Shown: positions 1 to 8,847 of the stretch, one piece after another
Layout: each line of letters starts with the position of its first letter
How positions within the stretch are numbered: the first letter of the stretch is position 1
Assembly: GCF_017983445.1 (NCBI RefSeq)
Contig: NZ_JAGOBJ010000003.1
Coordinates: forward strand, 248,001 to 312,000
Reading direction: 5' to 3'
DNA: 64,000 nucleotides
Origin: Halomonas sp.
GTDB lineage: Bacteria > Pseudomonadota > Gammaproteobacteria > Pseudomonadales > Halomonadaceae
The notes under the pieces: generated by a model
Database searches by the model: none
What the model was told of the DNA's origin: nothing
The model's input: the letters and a program-made list of their open reading frames with translations, nothing else
Position numbers and translations under genes: made by a program

Positions 1-1
1 C

Positions 2-610
2 TTGTTAGTCACCCGAGGGCGCATAGCGGCCTTTGTGGTAACGCTTGCCAGTATGTCGATCTTTCGCTCACTGGCGCTCTACTTCACCGACTCGGCGGTG
101 GTCTCTACCCCCAATCCGCTATTCTCAAGCGTGGGCGGCGGCTTTTTGCTGGGCATTCCGGTTCCGGTAATCGTGTTTTTTGGCTTGGCGATCATCGCGC
201 ATGTGCTGCTGTTTCATACCCCTTACGGGCGCCATGTGTGCGCGGTGGGCGCTAATCCTCAGGTAGCACGCTATTCGGGCATTCGGGTCGAGCGCATTGT
301 GCTCTCCACCTTTGTGATTGCGGGGATCTGTGTGGGGCTTTCGGCCATCATGCTGACCTCGCGGCTCAACTCGGTAAGCCCGAGCGATGCAGGCTACTTT
401 TATGAACTGGATGCTATCGCCGCCGTCGTCATCGGAGGCACGGCGCTTTCCGGCGGGCGCGGTTCGATATGGGGCACGGTCATTGGTGCGCTGATTCTGG
501 GTATTATCAACAACATGCTTAACCTGACCGGCGTTTCCCCTTATTTACAGGGGCTGGTCAAAGGCGGCGTCATTTTGCTGGCGGTACTGCTGCAGTACAA
601 GCGTGCCTGA
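2..610 (+). CDS. Sugar-type ABC transporter permease, 5' truncated by window edge
   Basis: C-terminal 202 residues of an RbsC/XylH-family inner-membrane permease. The reading frame is open to the first base, so the true start lies outside the window. Several hydrophobic spans are visible, along with the family's conserved DAIAAVVIGGTALSGGRGS segment and the GALILGIINNMLNLTGV stretch near the end. It would form the channel that passes a monosaccharide or polyol delivered by a periplasmic binding protein. The binding-protein gene follows at 757 on the same strand, and the ATPase is presumably upstream. Substrate cannot be told from this fragment. Confidence 0.9.
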   Translation: MLVTRGRIAAFVVTLASMSIFRSLALYFTDSAVVSTPNPLFSSVGGGFLLGIPVPVIVFFGLAIIAHVLLFHTPYGRHVCAVGANPQVARYSGIRVERIVLSTFVIAGICVGLSAIMLTSRLNSVSPSDAGYFYELDAIAAVVIGGTALSGGRGSIWGTVIGALILGIINNMLNLTGVSPYLQGLVKGGVILLAVLLQYKRA

Positions 611-622
611 TTCGTTAATACG

Positions 623-646
623 GGTTTTAAGAACGGTGTTAAGAAC
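623..646 (+). repeat. Two-copy 12-bp tandem repeat in the permease/binding-protein gap
   Basis: GGTTTTAAGAAC is followed directly by GGTGTTAAGAAC (11 of 12 bases shared), and a weaker relative, AAGCGTTAAACA, comes next. It sits in the 146-bp gap between the permease and the binding-protein gene. No protein-binding assignment can be made. Confidence 0.6.
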
Positions 647-756
647 AAGCGTTAAACACGATCTTTTCGGTCGCTATGCCCAAACAGGGCCGACGATCAC
701 ACTGGGCGGGGTTGGCTCGCCCATCCACGATGTACGTTAGAAAGGGAGCAATAACA

Positions 757-1725
757 ATGACACTATCACGCCTTTTCAAGACTGCCGCGCTGGCCACGGC
801 CATAGCGGGTACGTCCAGCATGGCGCTGGCCGACGACTACCATATTGGCGTCACCGTGCCGTCCGCTGACCATGGCTGGACTGCAGGCCTTTTGTGGTGG
901 GCGCAGCAAGCCGCCGGCGAGCTAAGCGAGAAGTATCCGGATGTGAGCTTTACGGTACTTTCCGCTAACTCCGGTACGGCCCAGGTCTCTAACGTGGAAG
1001 ATCTGATGATCCGCAACCTGGATGCGCTGGTCATTTTGCCACACGACCCGGCAACGCTTCAGGCGGTTATTTCCGAAGCCTACGACGAAGGCATCTACAC
1101 CGTTGTGGTCGACCGCGAGCTTGAAACGCCTGCACAAAACGTCTTTATTGCGGGCGATAACCCCGGTTTAGGCGAGCACGCCGCGCGTTATATCGCTGAA
1201 GAACTGGGCGGCGAGGGCAATATTCTGGTGCTGGAAGGCCCGCCTATTCCCATCAACAGCCAGCGTGTCGATGCCTTTAATCGGGTGATGGAAAACTACC
1301 CCAACATCAATATTCTGGCCTCTCAAACAACCAACTGGAACCCACAGCAGGCGCTTAGCGTAACGGAAGACCTGCTGGGCAGTAACCCGGAAGTGGATGC
1401 CATTTGGGCGGGTGACGATGACGTATTGATCTCGGCGCTTCAGGCGGTGGATGAAAACAACCGCGACGATATCCAGCTGATTGTGGGCGGTGGCGGTTCT
1501 CAGCGCGTGATTGAAATGATCCGTAACGAGCACCCGATGGTTAAAGGCACCGTAACCTATCCGCCGAATATGATTGCCTCGGCCATGGCGCTAGCGGTAC
1601 ACGGCGTTAAAGGCGAGCATCTGGGCGATATGTACCACGGCGTGCCTTCACGGCTCATCCTTAACGCTGATTTAATCACCCTCGACAATGTAGAAGAGTA
1701 CTACGAGCCAGAAGCAGCTTACTAA
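757..1725 (+). CDS. Periplasmic sugar-binding protein of an ABC importer
   Basis: A 322-residue type-I periplasmic binding protein (Peripla_BP_4, RbsB-like). The ATG at 757 is preferred over an in-frame start at 676 because AGGGAG lies just upstream and the protein then opens with a normal signal peptide, cleaved after MALA (about residue 25). The mature part begins YHIGVTVPSADHGWTAG, a typical first beta strand of the family, followed by the NLDALVILPHDP and VVVDRELE blocks. It captures the substrate for the permease upstream. The exact sugar or polyol is not predictable by eye. A strong terminator closes the unit. Confidence 0.9.
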   Translation: MTLSRLFKTAALATAIAGTSSMALADDYHIGVTVPSADHGWTAGLLWWAQQAAGELSEKYPDVSFTVLSANSGTAQVSNVEDLMIRNLDALVILPHDPATLQAVISEAYDEGIYTVVVDRELETPAQNVFIAGDNPGLGEHAARYIAEELGGEGNILVLEGPPIPINSQRVDAFNRVMENYPNINILASQTTNWNPQQALSVTEDLLGSNPEVDAIWAGDDDVLISALQAVDENNRDDIQLIVGGGGSQRVIEMIRNEHPMVKGTVTYPPNMIASAMALAVHGVKGEHLGDMYHGVPSRLILNADLITLDNVEEYYEPEAAY

Positions 1726-1740
1726 GCTCTCTAGCCGCTA

Positions 1741-1785
1741 AAACGCCCCGCCCTCAAGCTAGTAAATAGCCAAGGGGCGTTTTTG
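1741..1785. terminator. Bidirectional rho-independent terminator
   Basis: AAACGCCCC pairs with GGGGCGTTT across a 24-base loop, followed by a T run on the plus strand and an A run on the other side. It can end the sugar-binding-protein transcript and the convergent thioesterase transcript. Confidence 0.75.
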
Positions 1786-1821
1786 TCTTGAGAGCGGCTT
1801 TAACGTTAGCGCTGTTCGCCG

Positions 1822-2232
1822 CTACAGAGGCAGGGCGTAGCTTGCGGTGATATGGGCAACCGGCCGGGTGTCATCCGCGGCGGAGAAAACCTGTACCTCG
1901 CCAACGCCTAATCGGCGGCCCAGCTTGATCAGTTTGGCGTGGGCGATAATGTCGTGTTCGCCTGAAGCGGCGCGCAGGAAGTGACAGTTGAAGTCGCTCG
2001 TCACCGCCATGGGTTCCGGGCCGATTTGGGCCAGAATCGCCACATACAGCGCCACATCGGCAAAGCCCATCATCGTGGGGCCGCTTACTCGGGGGCCGGG
2101 GCGCAGGTGTTCATAACCTACCGTTAAGCGCATCGTGGCACACATCTCGCCTACGCTTTCCACTCTGCCCATTCGCTGGGGAAACACCTCATCTAAAAAG
2201 TGCTCGATCTGTTCGACAGTCATGACGGTCAT
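1822..2232 (-). CDS. PaaI-family hotdog thioesterase
   Basis: A 136-residue single hotdog-fold protein. The segment RPGPRVSGPTMMGFADVALY matches the PaaI/YbgC-like acyl-CoA thioesterase pattern, with helix residues facing the CoA thioester, and the C-terminal half (DIIAHAKLIKLGRRLGVGEV) forms the usual beta sheet. These enzymes hydrolyse aromatic or short acyl-CoA esters in the cytoplasm; substrate is unknown. A second ATG 12 bases in (MTVEQ) is a possible alternative start. It lies downstream of glcB on the same strand, but a terminator separates them, so it is probably transcribed alone. Confidence 0.8.
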   Translation of the reverse strand: MTVMTVEQIEHFLDEVFPQRMGRVESVGEMCATMRLTVGYEHLRPGPRVSGPTMMGFADVALYVAILAQIGPEPMAVTSDFNCHFLRAASGEHDIIAHAKLIKLGRRLGVGEVQVFSAADDTRPVAHITASYALPL

Positions 2233-2247
2233 TGTTGTTATCCTTCA

Positions 2248-2281
2248 TAAAAAAGCCCCAAGGCATATGCCTTAGGGCTAG
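2248..2281 (-). terminator. Terminator of glcB
   Basis: On the minus strand AGCCCTAAGGCAT pairs with ATGCCTTGGGGCT and is followed by a run of T. It lies 20 bases past the glcB stop. Confidence 0.75.
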
Positions 2282-2299
2282 TTGTACCATAAAACGAAT

Positions 2300-4474
2300 T
2301 TACTTCGCCTTATGCACCTGACGCCATTCGTGAAGTAGCGGCTCGGTGTAGCCTGACGGCTGTACACGCCCCTTGAAGATCAAATCTGAGGCGGCCTTGA
2401 ACGCGGTGGAGTCCTCAAAGTGACTGCTCATTGCGGTGTAGGTGGGGTCACCGGCATTTTGCTCATCGACGACCTTGGCCATGCGCTTGAGGGTTTCTTT
2501 CACGCGAGTCTCATCGACAATGCCATGATGCAGCCAGTTGGCAATGTGCTGGCTGGAAATGCGCAGCGTGGCACGGTCTTCCATCAGGCCCACGTCGTGA
2601 ATATCCGGCACTTTCGAGCAACCCACGCCGTGCTCTACCCAGCGCACCACGTAACCCAGAATGCCCTGGCAGTTGTTGTCCAGCTCCTGCTGCTTCTCGT
2701 CATCAGACCAGTTGGCGTTTTCAGCCACCGGTACGCTGAGCAGATCATCCAGGAAGTCAGGCTCGCCTAGGCCTTCAAGCTCGCGCTGAACGTCAGTTAC
2801 GTTCACCTGATGATAGTGCAGCGCATGCAGGGTAGCGGCCGTGGGCGAAGGCACCCAAGCGGTATTGGCACCGGCTTTGGGGTGGCCGATTTTCTGTTCC
2901 AACATGTTGTGCATTAAATCGGGCATGGCCCACATGCCTTTACCGATCTGGGCGCGACCGCGCAGGCCACAGGCAAGGCCTACCTGTACGTTGCTCTTCT
3001 CATACGCCGCGATCCATTTGGCGCCTTTCATATCGCCTTTGCGAACCATCGGGCCCGCTTCCATCGCGGTATGCATTTCATCGCCGGTCCGGTCGAGGAA
3101 GCCCGTATTGATGAATGCCACGCGTGAAGAGGCCTCGGCAATACACGCCTTGAGATTCACCGTAGTGCGGCGCTCTTCATCCATGATGCCCATTTTCAGG
3201 GTATCGCGGCTCATGCCCAGCAGGTCTTCCACGCGGCCAAACAGCTCGTTGGCAAACGCTACTTCAGCAGGGCCGTGCATCTTGGGCTTGACGATATACA
3301 CTGAGCCGGTGCGCGAATTGCGCGGCTGATCGGCATCTTTTTTCAGATCGTGCAGGGCAAGCAGCGAGGTCACCACGGCGTCGAGAATGCCTTCGGGCAG
3401 CTCGTTGCCGTCCTCATCCAGAATCGCTGGCGTGGTCATCAAGTGACCCACGTTACGCACGAACATCAGTGAACGGCCGGGTAGGGTGATCGTGCCGCCT
3501 TCGGTGGTGTTCCAGGTGCGGTCAGCGTGCAGCTTACGCGCGAAGGTTTTACCACCCTTGTCGATATTCTCTTCCAGGTCGCCCTTCATCAGACCGAGCC
3601 AGTTGCTGTAAACACCCACCTTATCTTCGGCGTCCACGGCGGCAACCGAGTCTTCGCAATCCATGATGGTGGTCAGTGCGGCTTCCACTACCACGTCTTT
3701 TACACCCGCTGGGTCGGTTTTACCGATGGCGTGGCTAGCGTCGATCTGGATTTCCAGGTGCAGGCCGTTATTGGCCAGCAAAATAGCCTCAGGCGCTGTC
3801 GTCTCGCCGGTAAAGCCAATCAGCTTGGCGGAATCTTTTAGCCCGGTTTCCCGGCCGCCTTCCAGCGTCACCACCAGATGGCCGTCGCGAATCGCGTACT
3901 TAATCGCGTCGCGGTGGGAGCCGGTGGCCAAGGGCGCGGCACGATCCAGAACGCCTCGCGCATAGGCAATGACTTTAGCGCCGCGCTTGGGATTAAAGCT
4001 GGTGCCTTTTTCCGCGCCGTCTTCCTCGGAAATAGCGTCAGTACCATAGAGCGCATCGTAAAGGCTGCCCCAGCGCGCATTCGCCGCATTCAGGGCGTAG
4101 CGGGCGTTACTCACCGGCACCACTAGCTGCGGGCCGGCTTGAAGTGCTACTTCACGGTCCACGTTGGCAGTATTGGCTTTCACGTTGGCCGGCGCATCTA
4201 CCAGGTAACCGACCTGTTTTAAAAACGCACGGTAAGCCGACATATCGCTTAACGGGCCGGGGTTTTCACGGTGCCAGGTATCGAGTTTTTCCTGCAGCGC
4301 ATCACGCTCTGCTAGCAATTGACGATTTTTTGGGGTCAGATCATGAAACAGAGCATCGACACCGGCCCAAAAAGCGCTTTTATCCACACCCGTTCCGGGT
4401 AGCGCCTGTTCATTAATAAAACGTTCCAGCTCGGCGGCCACCTGTAAACGGTGGTGCGTGATACGCTCGCTCAT
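2300..4474 (-). CDS. glcB: Malate synthase G
   Basis: Condenses glyoxylate with acetyl-CoA to malate, the second step of the glyoxylate shunt and of glycolate use. The 724-residue length fits malate synthase G (E. coli 723). The frame is open back to 4813, but [11 protein letters not shown] at 4474 follows GGAG and matches the family start. Visible family blocks: [10 protein letters not shown] (active-site Arg), GIMDEERRT (Mg-ligand Glu), [15 protein letters not shown] (Mg-ligand Asp), and [17 protein letters not shown]. No isocitrate lyase or glc genes are in the window. An IclR-like palindrome at 4540-4558 lies 66 bases upstream of the start, suggesting repression control. Confidence 0.97.
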   Translation of the reverse strand: MSERITHHRLQVAAELERFINEQALPGTGVDKSAFWAGVDALFHDLTPKNRQLLAERDALQEKLDTWHRENPGPLSDMSAYRAFLKQVGYLVDAPANVKANTANVDREVALQAGPQLVVPVSNARYALNAANARWGSLYDALYGTDAISEEDGAEKGTSFNPKRGAKVIAYARGVLDRAAPLATGSHRDAIKYAIRDGHLVVTLEGGRETGLKDSAKLIGFTGETTAPEAILLANNGLHLEIQIDASHAIGKTDPAGVKDVVVEAALTTIMDCEDSVAAVDAEDKVGVYSNWLGLMKGDLEENIDKGGKTFARKLHADRTWNTTEGGTITLPGRSLMFVRNVGHLMTTPAILDEDGNELPEGILDAVVTSLLALHDLKKDADQPRNSRTGSVYIVKPKMHGPAEVAFANELFGRVEDLLGMSRDTLKMGIMDEERRTTVNLKACIAEASSRVAFINTGFLDRTGDEMHTAMEAGPMVRKGDMKGAKWIAAYEKSNVQVGLACGLRGRAQIGKGMWAMPDLMHNMLEQKIGHPKAGANTAWVPSPTAATLHALHYHQVNVTDVQRELEGLGEPDFLDDLLSVPVAENANWSDDEKQQELDNNCQGILGYVVRWVEHGVGCSKVPDIHDVGLMEDRATLRISSQHIANWLHHGIVDETRVKETLKRMAKVVDEQNAGDPTYTAMSSHFEDSTAFKAASDLIFKGRVQPSGYTEPLLHEWRQVHKAK

Positions 4475-4539
4475 GGGGAGTTCTCCTGTGAAGATGCCCG
4501 TGGATTGTTTGAAGGCCACAGCTAGAGTGAAAATATATT

Positions 4540-4558
4540 TATGGAAAATACTTCCATA
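4540..4558. promoter_or_regulatory. IclR-type operator candidate upstream of glcB
   Basis: Perfect inverted repeat TATGGAA-N5-TTCCATA. The core TGGAAAATACTTCCA matches the known E. coli IclR consensus TGGAAATNATTTCCA at 12 of 14 defined positions. It lies between glcB and the divergent hydrolase gene and could act on either, but malate synthase is the classical IclR target. Confidence 0.55.
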
Positions 4559-4680
4559 TCTGGTTGGGCATGTAAACAGCGTAGACCTTAAAGCAGTAAA
4601 ATGCTCGACCAAATGATGAGAAGAGGCCCAGAGTGGCCTTCTTAAAATAAGGGAAGTAGGGCGTTCACGGAGAGACAGGG

Positions 4681-5676
4681 ATGCAGGATTTCCAACAGCT
4701 GGAAGGCTTGTTTCGGCAAGCATCAGGCGAGTCAGCGTTCTCTCGATTAATACCGGGTGAGGCGCTTTGGAACATAGTGCAGGACTATTTCCTGCACTAT
4801 GGCCTCGAAACACTATTGGAAGACACCGATGAGGTGCACGCAGGGTTTATCGATACCGGGCGCTTTAGCCTGTGGTGCCAGGTGTGGAGCCCGCCCAAGC
4901 CGTCCGGCACGGCGTTTGTGGTGCACGGCTACTTCGATCATTTAGGGCTTTATCGACATTTATTAGCGCACCTATTGGCGAAAGGCTGGCGGGTAGTGCT
5001 ATGGGACTTACCGGGCCACGGTCTTTCAAGCGGCCCGCGGGCGGAAATTGAAGATTTCGACGACTACCAGCACTGCCTGACACATATGCAGAATATTCTG
5101 CAAACACTGGAGATGGCCCCTAAGCCCTGGCTGGGAGTTGGGCAAAGCACCGGGGCCGCTATTTTGGCCACCGACGCGTTAACCCGCCGTGAGGAGTCCG
5201 GGTGGGATGGCTTAGTGCTATTGGCGCCGTTGGTACGCCCCTGGCGGTGGAGCCAGGCCAGCTGGGTGCATTTAATCGCGAGCCCGTTTTTAAAAGAGTT
5301 GCCGCGTAAATACCGGCCCAACTCAACCGATGAAACGTTTACCGAATTTCTGCGTGACCGCGACCCGCTCCAGCCCGAGCGATTGAGCGTTGCCTGGGTG
5401 AGCGCCATGCGCCGCTGGATGCCGCGCCTGCTGGCGCTTGCGCCTGTGGATATACCAGTGTTGATTTTGCAGGGCCAGCAGGATTTAACGGTGGACTGGG
5501 AATGGAACCTGAACATTCTGGCGGAAAAATTCACCTCTTCTGAGGTTCATTACCATCCAGACGCGCGCCACCATTTGGTGAACGAGGCAGAGCCGATTCG
5601 CCAAGTGCTGTTTGAAGCCATCAATACGTTTATTGATGGGATGCCCGCCGGTAAGCCTGAGGCTACCGACCAATAA
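4681..5676 (+). CDS. Alpha/beta hydrolase, lysophospholipase-like
   Basis: A 331-residue serine hydrolase of the Hydrolase_4 / PldB-like group. The oxyanion region is [12 protein letters not shown], the following turn is [12 protein letters not shown], and the nucleophile elbow is GVGQSTGAA with Ser156 in a G-Q-S-T-G context. Acid and base are probably the Asp in GQQDLTVD and the His in DARHHLV near the C terminus. No signal peptide is seen, so it is likely cytoplasmic. Substrate is unassigned; monoacyl lipids are typical for the group. It heads a three-gene run with the FMN reductase (28-base gap) and sseA. Confidence 0.8.
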   Translation: MQDFQQLEGLFRQASGESAFSRLIPGEALWNIVQDYFLHYGLETLLEDTDEVHAGFIDTGRFSLWCQVWSPPKPSGTAFVVHGYFDHLGLYRHLLAHLLAKGWRVVLWDLPGHGLSSGPRAEIEDFDDYQHCLTHMQNILQTLEMAPKPWLGVGQSTGAAILATDALTRREESGWDGLVLLAPLVRPWRWSQASWVHLIASPFLKELPRKYRPNSTDETFTEFLRDRDPLQPERLSVAWVSAMRRWMPRLLALAPVDIPVLILQGQQDLTVDWEWNLNILAEKFTSSEVHYHPDARHHLVNEAEPIRQVLFEAINTFIDGMPAGKPEATDQ

Positions 5677-5704
5677 GCCATTGACTTAACAGGAGTGTTA
5701 ACAG

Positions 5705-6283
5705 ATGACTGCAGCGCCCAAGGTCTTAGTATTTGCAGGCAGTAGCCGCCAGGACTCACTCAATAAGCAGCTAGCCCAGCTAGTGGCCAAGCGTATTGAA
5801 GCGCTGGGCGGTGTAGCAACGTTCGTGGATTTAAAAGACTACCCGTGCCCCTTGTTTGATGAAGATATCGAAACCCAAGGCATGCCCGAGAATGTGCTTA
5901 AACTGCGTAAGCTATTGGCCGATCACCAGGCGCTGTTTATTGCCTCGCCCGAATACAACGGCTTTATCACCCCGCTTTTGAAGAACACCCTGGATTGGCT
6001 CTCGCGCCCTTATGAAGACACGCCCGGCCTGGCGCTTTATTCAGGCAAGTGGGCCGCGCTGGTATCGGCTTCCCCTGGTGGCTTTGGCGGCATTCGCGCT
6101 ATGCCGCTAGCTCAGCAGCTGCTCGCTAACCTAGGCTTGATCGTACTGCCCCAGCCCATGTCGCTATCCAAGGCGCACACTGCTTTTGATGAAACGGGCG
6201 CATTTATCGAAGAAGCCAATAGCAAAAAGCTCGATGCCCTCTGTCAGCGGCTGGTGGATATTCTGGCGCGTACCAGTGCGTAA
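5705..6283 (+). CDS. NAD(P)H-dependent FMN reductase
   Basis: A 192-residue flavodoxin-like reductase (NADPH_FMN_red family, relatives include ChrR and YieF). The N-terminal phosphate-binding loop AGSSRQDSLNKQLA and the flavin-contact motif SPEYNGFITPLLKN are both intact. Such enzymes reduce FMN, quinones or metal oxyanions such as chromate using NAD(P)H. An AGGAG lies six bases before the ATG. It is the middle gene of the hydrolase / reductase / sseA run, with gaps of 28 and 42 bases, so co-transcription is likely. The physiological acceptor cannot be read from the sequence. Confidence 0.85.
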   Translation: MTAAPKVLVFAGSSRQDSLNKQLAQLVAKRIEALGGVATFVDLKDYPCPLFDEDIETQGMPENVLKLRKLLADHQALFIASPEYNGFITPLLKNTLDWLSRPYEDTPGLALYSGKWAALVSASPGGFGGIRAMPLAQQLLANLGLIVLPQPMSLSKAHTAFDETGAFIEEANSKKLDALCQRLVDILARTSA

Positions 6284-6325
6284 GCTTTTACCGCTAAGCC
6301 TTTCAACCCAAGGGAGTTTCCTCTT

Positions 6326-7156
6326 ATGTCGGATATTCTGATTAGTGCCCATGATCTACTGGATCGTCTGGCGAGTGATGCGCCCCCCAAGGTGCTGGAC
6401 GCCTCGCTGCCTAACAGCCCCATTGCGGCTCATGTACCGGAAGATGATCGAAAAATACCCGGTTCAATTGAGTTCGATATCGAACAGGTATTTTCCGACC
6501 GCGAAGCGGCGTTTCCGCATACGCTGCCCGCAACAGAGGCCTTGGAAGAGGCGTGCCAGCGGCTCGGTTTGGCCTCTGGCGACGAGATCGTGATTTACGA
6601 TAATCGCGGCGTCTACTCCTCCCCGCGAGCCTACTGGTTACTTACCCAAGCGGGCTTCACGAATGTAAAACTGCTGGATGGTGGCTTGCCTCACTGGCTC
6701 TCGCTGTCGCTGCCGGTCCAGCACGGTTATTCCGTGCCAGCGCCGCTGTCCTCCCGCCCTGCGCTCCAGGCCAACCAAAGCGTGGTCAGTGTGGATGAGG
6801 TTTTTGATAATATTACGCGCCAACGCTTCAAACTAGTGGATGCCCGAAGTGCCGAGCGTTTTTCGGGGGCGGGGCCCGAGCCCCGTCCGGAGTTTCCCAG
6901 TGGGCATATCCCTGCCTCTTTTAATCTGCCGTTTACCGAGGTTCTGGAAAACGGGCACTTCAAGAGCCGGGAGGAGATTGCAGCGCTCATGCGCAGCAAA
7001 GAGCTTGAGCCGTCGGACCACCTGACTTTTAGCTGTGGCTCTGGTATCACCGCCTGCATTGTGTGGGTGGCCGCGGAGCTTGCTGGGTACGAGCACCTTG
7101 CGCTGTTCGATGGTTCATGGACGGCGTGGGTGATGAGCGGCCGCCACGAAAGTTGA
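6326..7156 (+). CDS. sseA: 3-mercaptopyruvate sulfurtransferase
   Basis: A 276-residue protein of two rhodanese domains: an inactive N-terminal one (about residues 1-135, with YDNRGVYSSPRAYW) and a catalytic C-terminal one. The active-site loop is CGSGITAC with Cys237, close to the CGSGVTAC signature that separates mercaptopyruvate sulfurtransferases from thiosulfate-specific rhodaneses. It moves sulfane sulfur from 3-mercaptopyruvate to thiols or cyanide. AAGGGAG precedes the ATG. It is the last gene of the run and meets comM tail to tail across only 25 bases. Confidence 0.9.
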   Translation: MSDILISAHDLLDRLASDAPPKVLDASLPNSPIAAHVPEDDRKIPGSIEFDIEQVFSDREAAFPHTLPATEALEEACQRLGLASGDEIVIYDNRGVYSSPRAYWLLTQAGFTNVKLLDGGLPHWLSLSLPVQHGYSVPAPLSSRPALQANQSVVSVDEVFDNITRQRFKLVDARSAERFSGAGPEPRPEFPSGHIPASFNLPFTEVLENGHFKSREEIAALMRSKELEPSDHLTFSCGSGITACIVWVAAELAGYEHLALFDGSWTAWVMSGRHES

Positions 7157-7181
7157 TGGCAGGCCTTTCTGCCTGACGCCT

Positions 7182-8690
7182 TCAGCCTTTCCCCAACATC
7201 CGATCCAGCTGTCGATAGCCGATGGCCTCGATCAGGTGCGCCTGGGAGGGCTTGGGCTCGCCCTGTAAATCGGCCAGTGTCAGCGCCACACGCAGCACCC
7301 GGTGGTAGGCGCGCGCAGAAAGCTTGAGCTTTTCCAGCACGCTGGCAAGCCAAGTGCGCTCCTCATCGTTCAAGTCGCAGGCGGCTTCCAGCGCCTTGCC
7401 GCCTAACTGGCTATTGAGTGCGCCGCGTGCCATCTGGCGCTCTCTTGCGGCCATTACGCGTTCGCGCACCGCTTCAGAAGATTCGCCCTGGGTCTGGGCG
7501 GTCAACTGTTCGGGCGGCAGCGCAGGGACTTCCACCTGTAGATCGATGCGATCCAGCAGCGGGCCGGAAAGCCGCGCCTGATAGCGCTGAATCTGGCTGG
7601 CGGTACACTGGCAGCGCTGGCGTGGGTCGCCCAGGTGGCCGCAGGGGCAGGGGTTCATTGCCGCTACCAATTGAAACTGCGCTGGATATCGGCGTTCGTG
7701 GCTGGCCCGGGCCAGATGTATCTCACCAGTTTCCAGCGGCTGGCGAAGCACTTCTAATACGTTACGGGAAAATTCTGGAAGCTCATCCAAAAACAGTACG
7801 CCGTGGTGGGCGAGCGAGATTTCTCCCGGCTTGGGTTTCGAGCCACCGCCCACCAGCGCCGCGGCGCTCGCGCTATGGTGGGGCTGACGAAACGGGCGCT
7901 TGCCCCAGTCGGCATCAAGCGATAGCCCACATACTGAACGTACCGCAGCGACCGCCAGAGCGTCTTCTTCGGAAAGCGGCGGTAAAATGCCCGGCAGCCG
8001 GCTGGCCAGCATGGTCTTGCCCGTGCCGGGCGGGCCTGCGAAGAGTAAGTTGTGCCCTCCCGCCGCGGCGACCTCCAGCGCGCGGCGCGCCTGCTGCTGG
8101 CCACGCACATCGGCCAGATCCGCCATGGGCGTGGTGGTTTTCACTGAGGCGGGCAGATGATGGGGCGGGATTTTTTCCTGGCCGAGCAGGTGAGCGACAA
8201 CCTGCCAAAGCGTATCGGCAGGTAATACCGGCAAGTCGCCTGCCAACGCAGCTTCATCGGCGCATTCGCGAGGGATAATCAGGGCTTTTCCAGACCGGCG
8301 CGTCGCCAATGCGAACGGAAGAATGCCGTGTACGGCGCGCAGCTTTCCGTCCAGCGCTAGTTCACCTGCGCACTCCATGCCTTCTAGCGCCTCCACCGGA
8401 ATCTGGCCGGAAGCGGCAAGAATCCCCAGCGCGATAGGCAAATCAAACCGGCCGCCTTCCTTAGGAAGGTCCGCCGGGGCGAGGTTCAGGGTAATCCGCC
8501 GGGTGTTGGGAAAATCAAACCCTGCATTGACCAGGGCGCTGCGCACACGCTCGCGGCTCTCTTTTACGGCAGTTTCAGGCAGGCCCACCAGGGTTAATCC
8601 GGGCAGGCCGTTAGCCAGATGGACTTCTACATGTACTGCCGGTGCGTCTAACCCCACGCCTGCGCGCGTGGCAACAATGGCCAATGTCAT
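7182..8690 (-). CDS. comM: ComM/YifB-family Mg-chelatase-like AAA+ ATPase
   Basis: A 502-residue protein with the three-part YifB layout: an N-terminal Lon-protease-like fold (residues 1-165, ALVNAGFDFPNTRRITLNL), a Mg-chelatase AAA+ core with Walker A GPPGTGKT and Walker B GVLFLDELPEF, and a C-terminal Mg_chelatase_C helix bundle (residues 395-500). A four-Cys cluster, CPCGHLGDPRQRCQC, is present. In Vibrio, ComM is a hexameric branch-migration helicase that helps integrate incoming DNA during natural transformation; other family members are uncharacterised. No competence genes flank it here. Confidence 0.93.
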   Translation of the reverse strand: MTLAIVATRAGVGLDAPAVHVEVHLANGLPGLTLVGLPETAVKESRERVRSALVNAGFDFPNTRRITLNLAPADLPKEGGRFDLPIALGILAASGQIPVEALEGMECAGELALDGKLRAVHGILPFALATRRSGKALIIPRECADEAALAGDLPVLPADTLWQVVAHLLGQEKIPPHHLPASVKTTTPMADLADVRGQQQARRALEVAAAGGHNLLFAGPPGTGKTMLASRLPGILPPLSEEDALAVAAVRSVCGLSLDADWGKRPFRQPHHSASAAALVGGGSKPKPGEISLAHHGVLFLDELPEFSRNVLEVLRQPLETGEIHLARASHERRYPAQFQLVAAMNPCPCGHLGDPRQRCQCTASQIQRYQARLSGPLLDRIDLQVEVPALPPEQLTAQTQGESSEAVRERVMAARERQMARGALNSQLGGKALEAACDLNDEERTWLASVLEKLKLSARAYHRVLRVALTLADLQGEPKPSQAHLIEAIGYRQLDRMLGKG

Positions 8691-8777
8691 TGTGCTTCCT
8701 CGCTAGGTTTACTTAACCCTAATTTAACTTATTTAAGCAGACGTTGATAGCGCAAGGGTGGCGACGGTATAGTGCAT

Positions 8778-8796
8778 TTGAATAACAACCATTATC
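8778..8796 (+). promoter_or_regulatory. Fur-box candidate for the first TonB receptor
   Basis: The 19 bases match the Fur consensus GATAATGATAATCATTATC at 13 positions, with the right half CATTATC perfect. It lies about 50 bases before the receptor start. Confidence 0.55.
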
Positions 8797-8847
8797 ACTA
8801 TCTCTCAAACACTATTCTCTTTGCTGACAACAACCTGAGTGCCCAAC

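Noticed and set aside
7157-7181. Terminator between sseA and comM
   Set aside because: GGCAG/CTGCC gives only a five-base stem with no T run.
7418-8278. 286-codon plus-strand open frame opposite comM
   Set aside because: It is antisense to a gene with complete AAA+ motifs; it is rich in Arg and Pro as expected from the mirror frame of GC-rich coding DNA.
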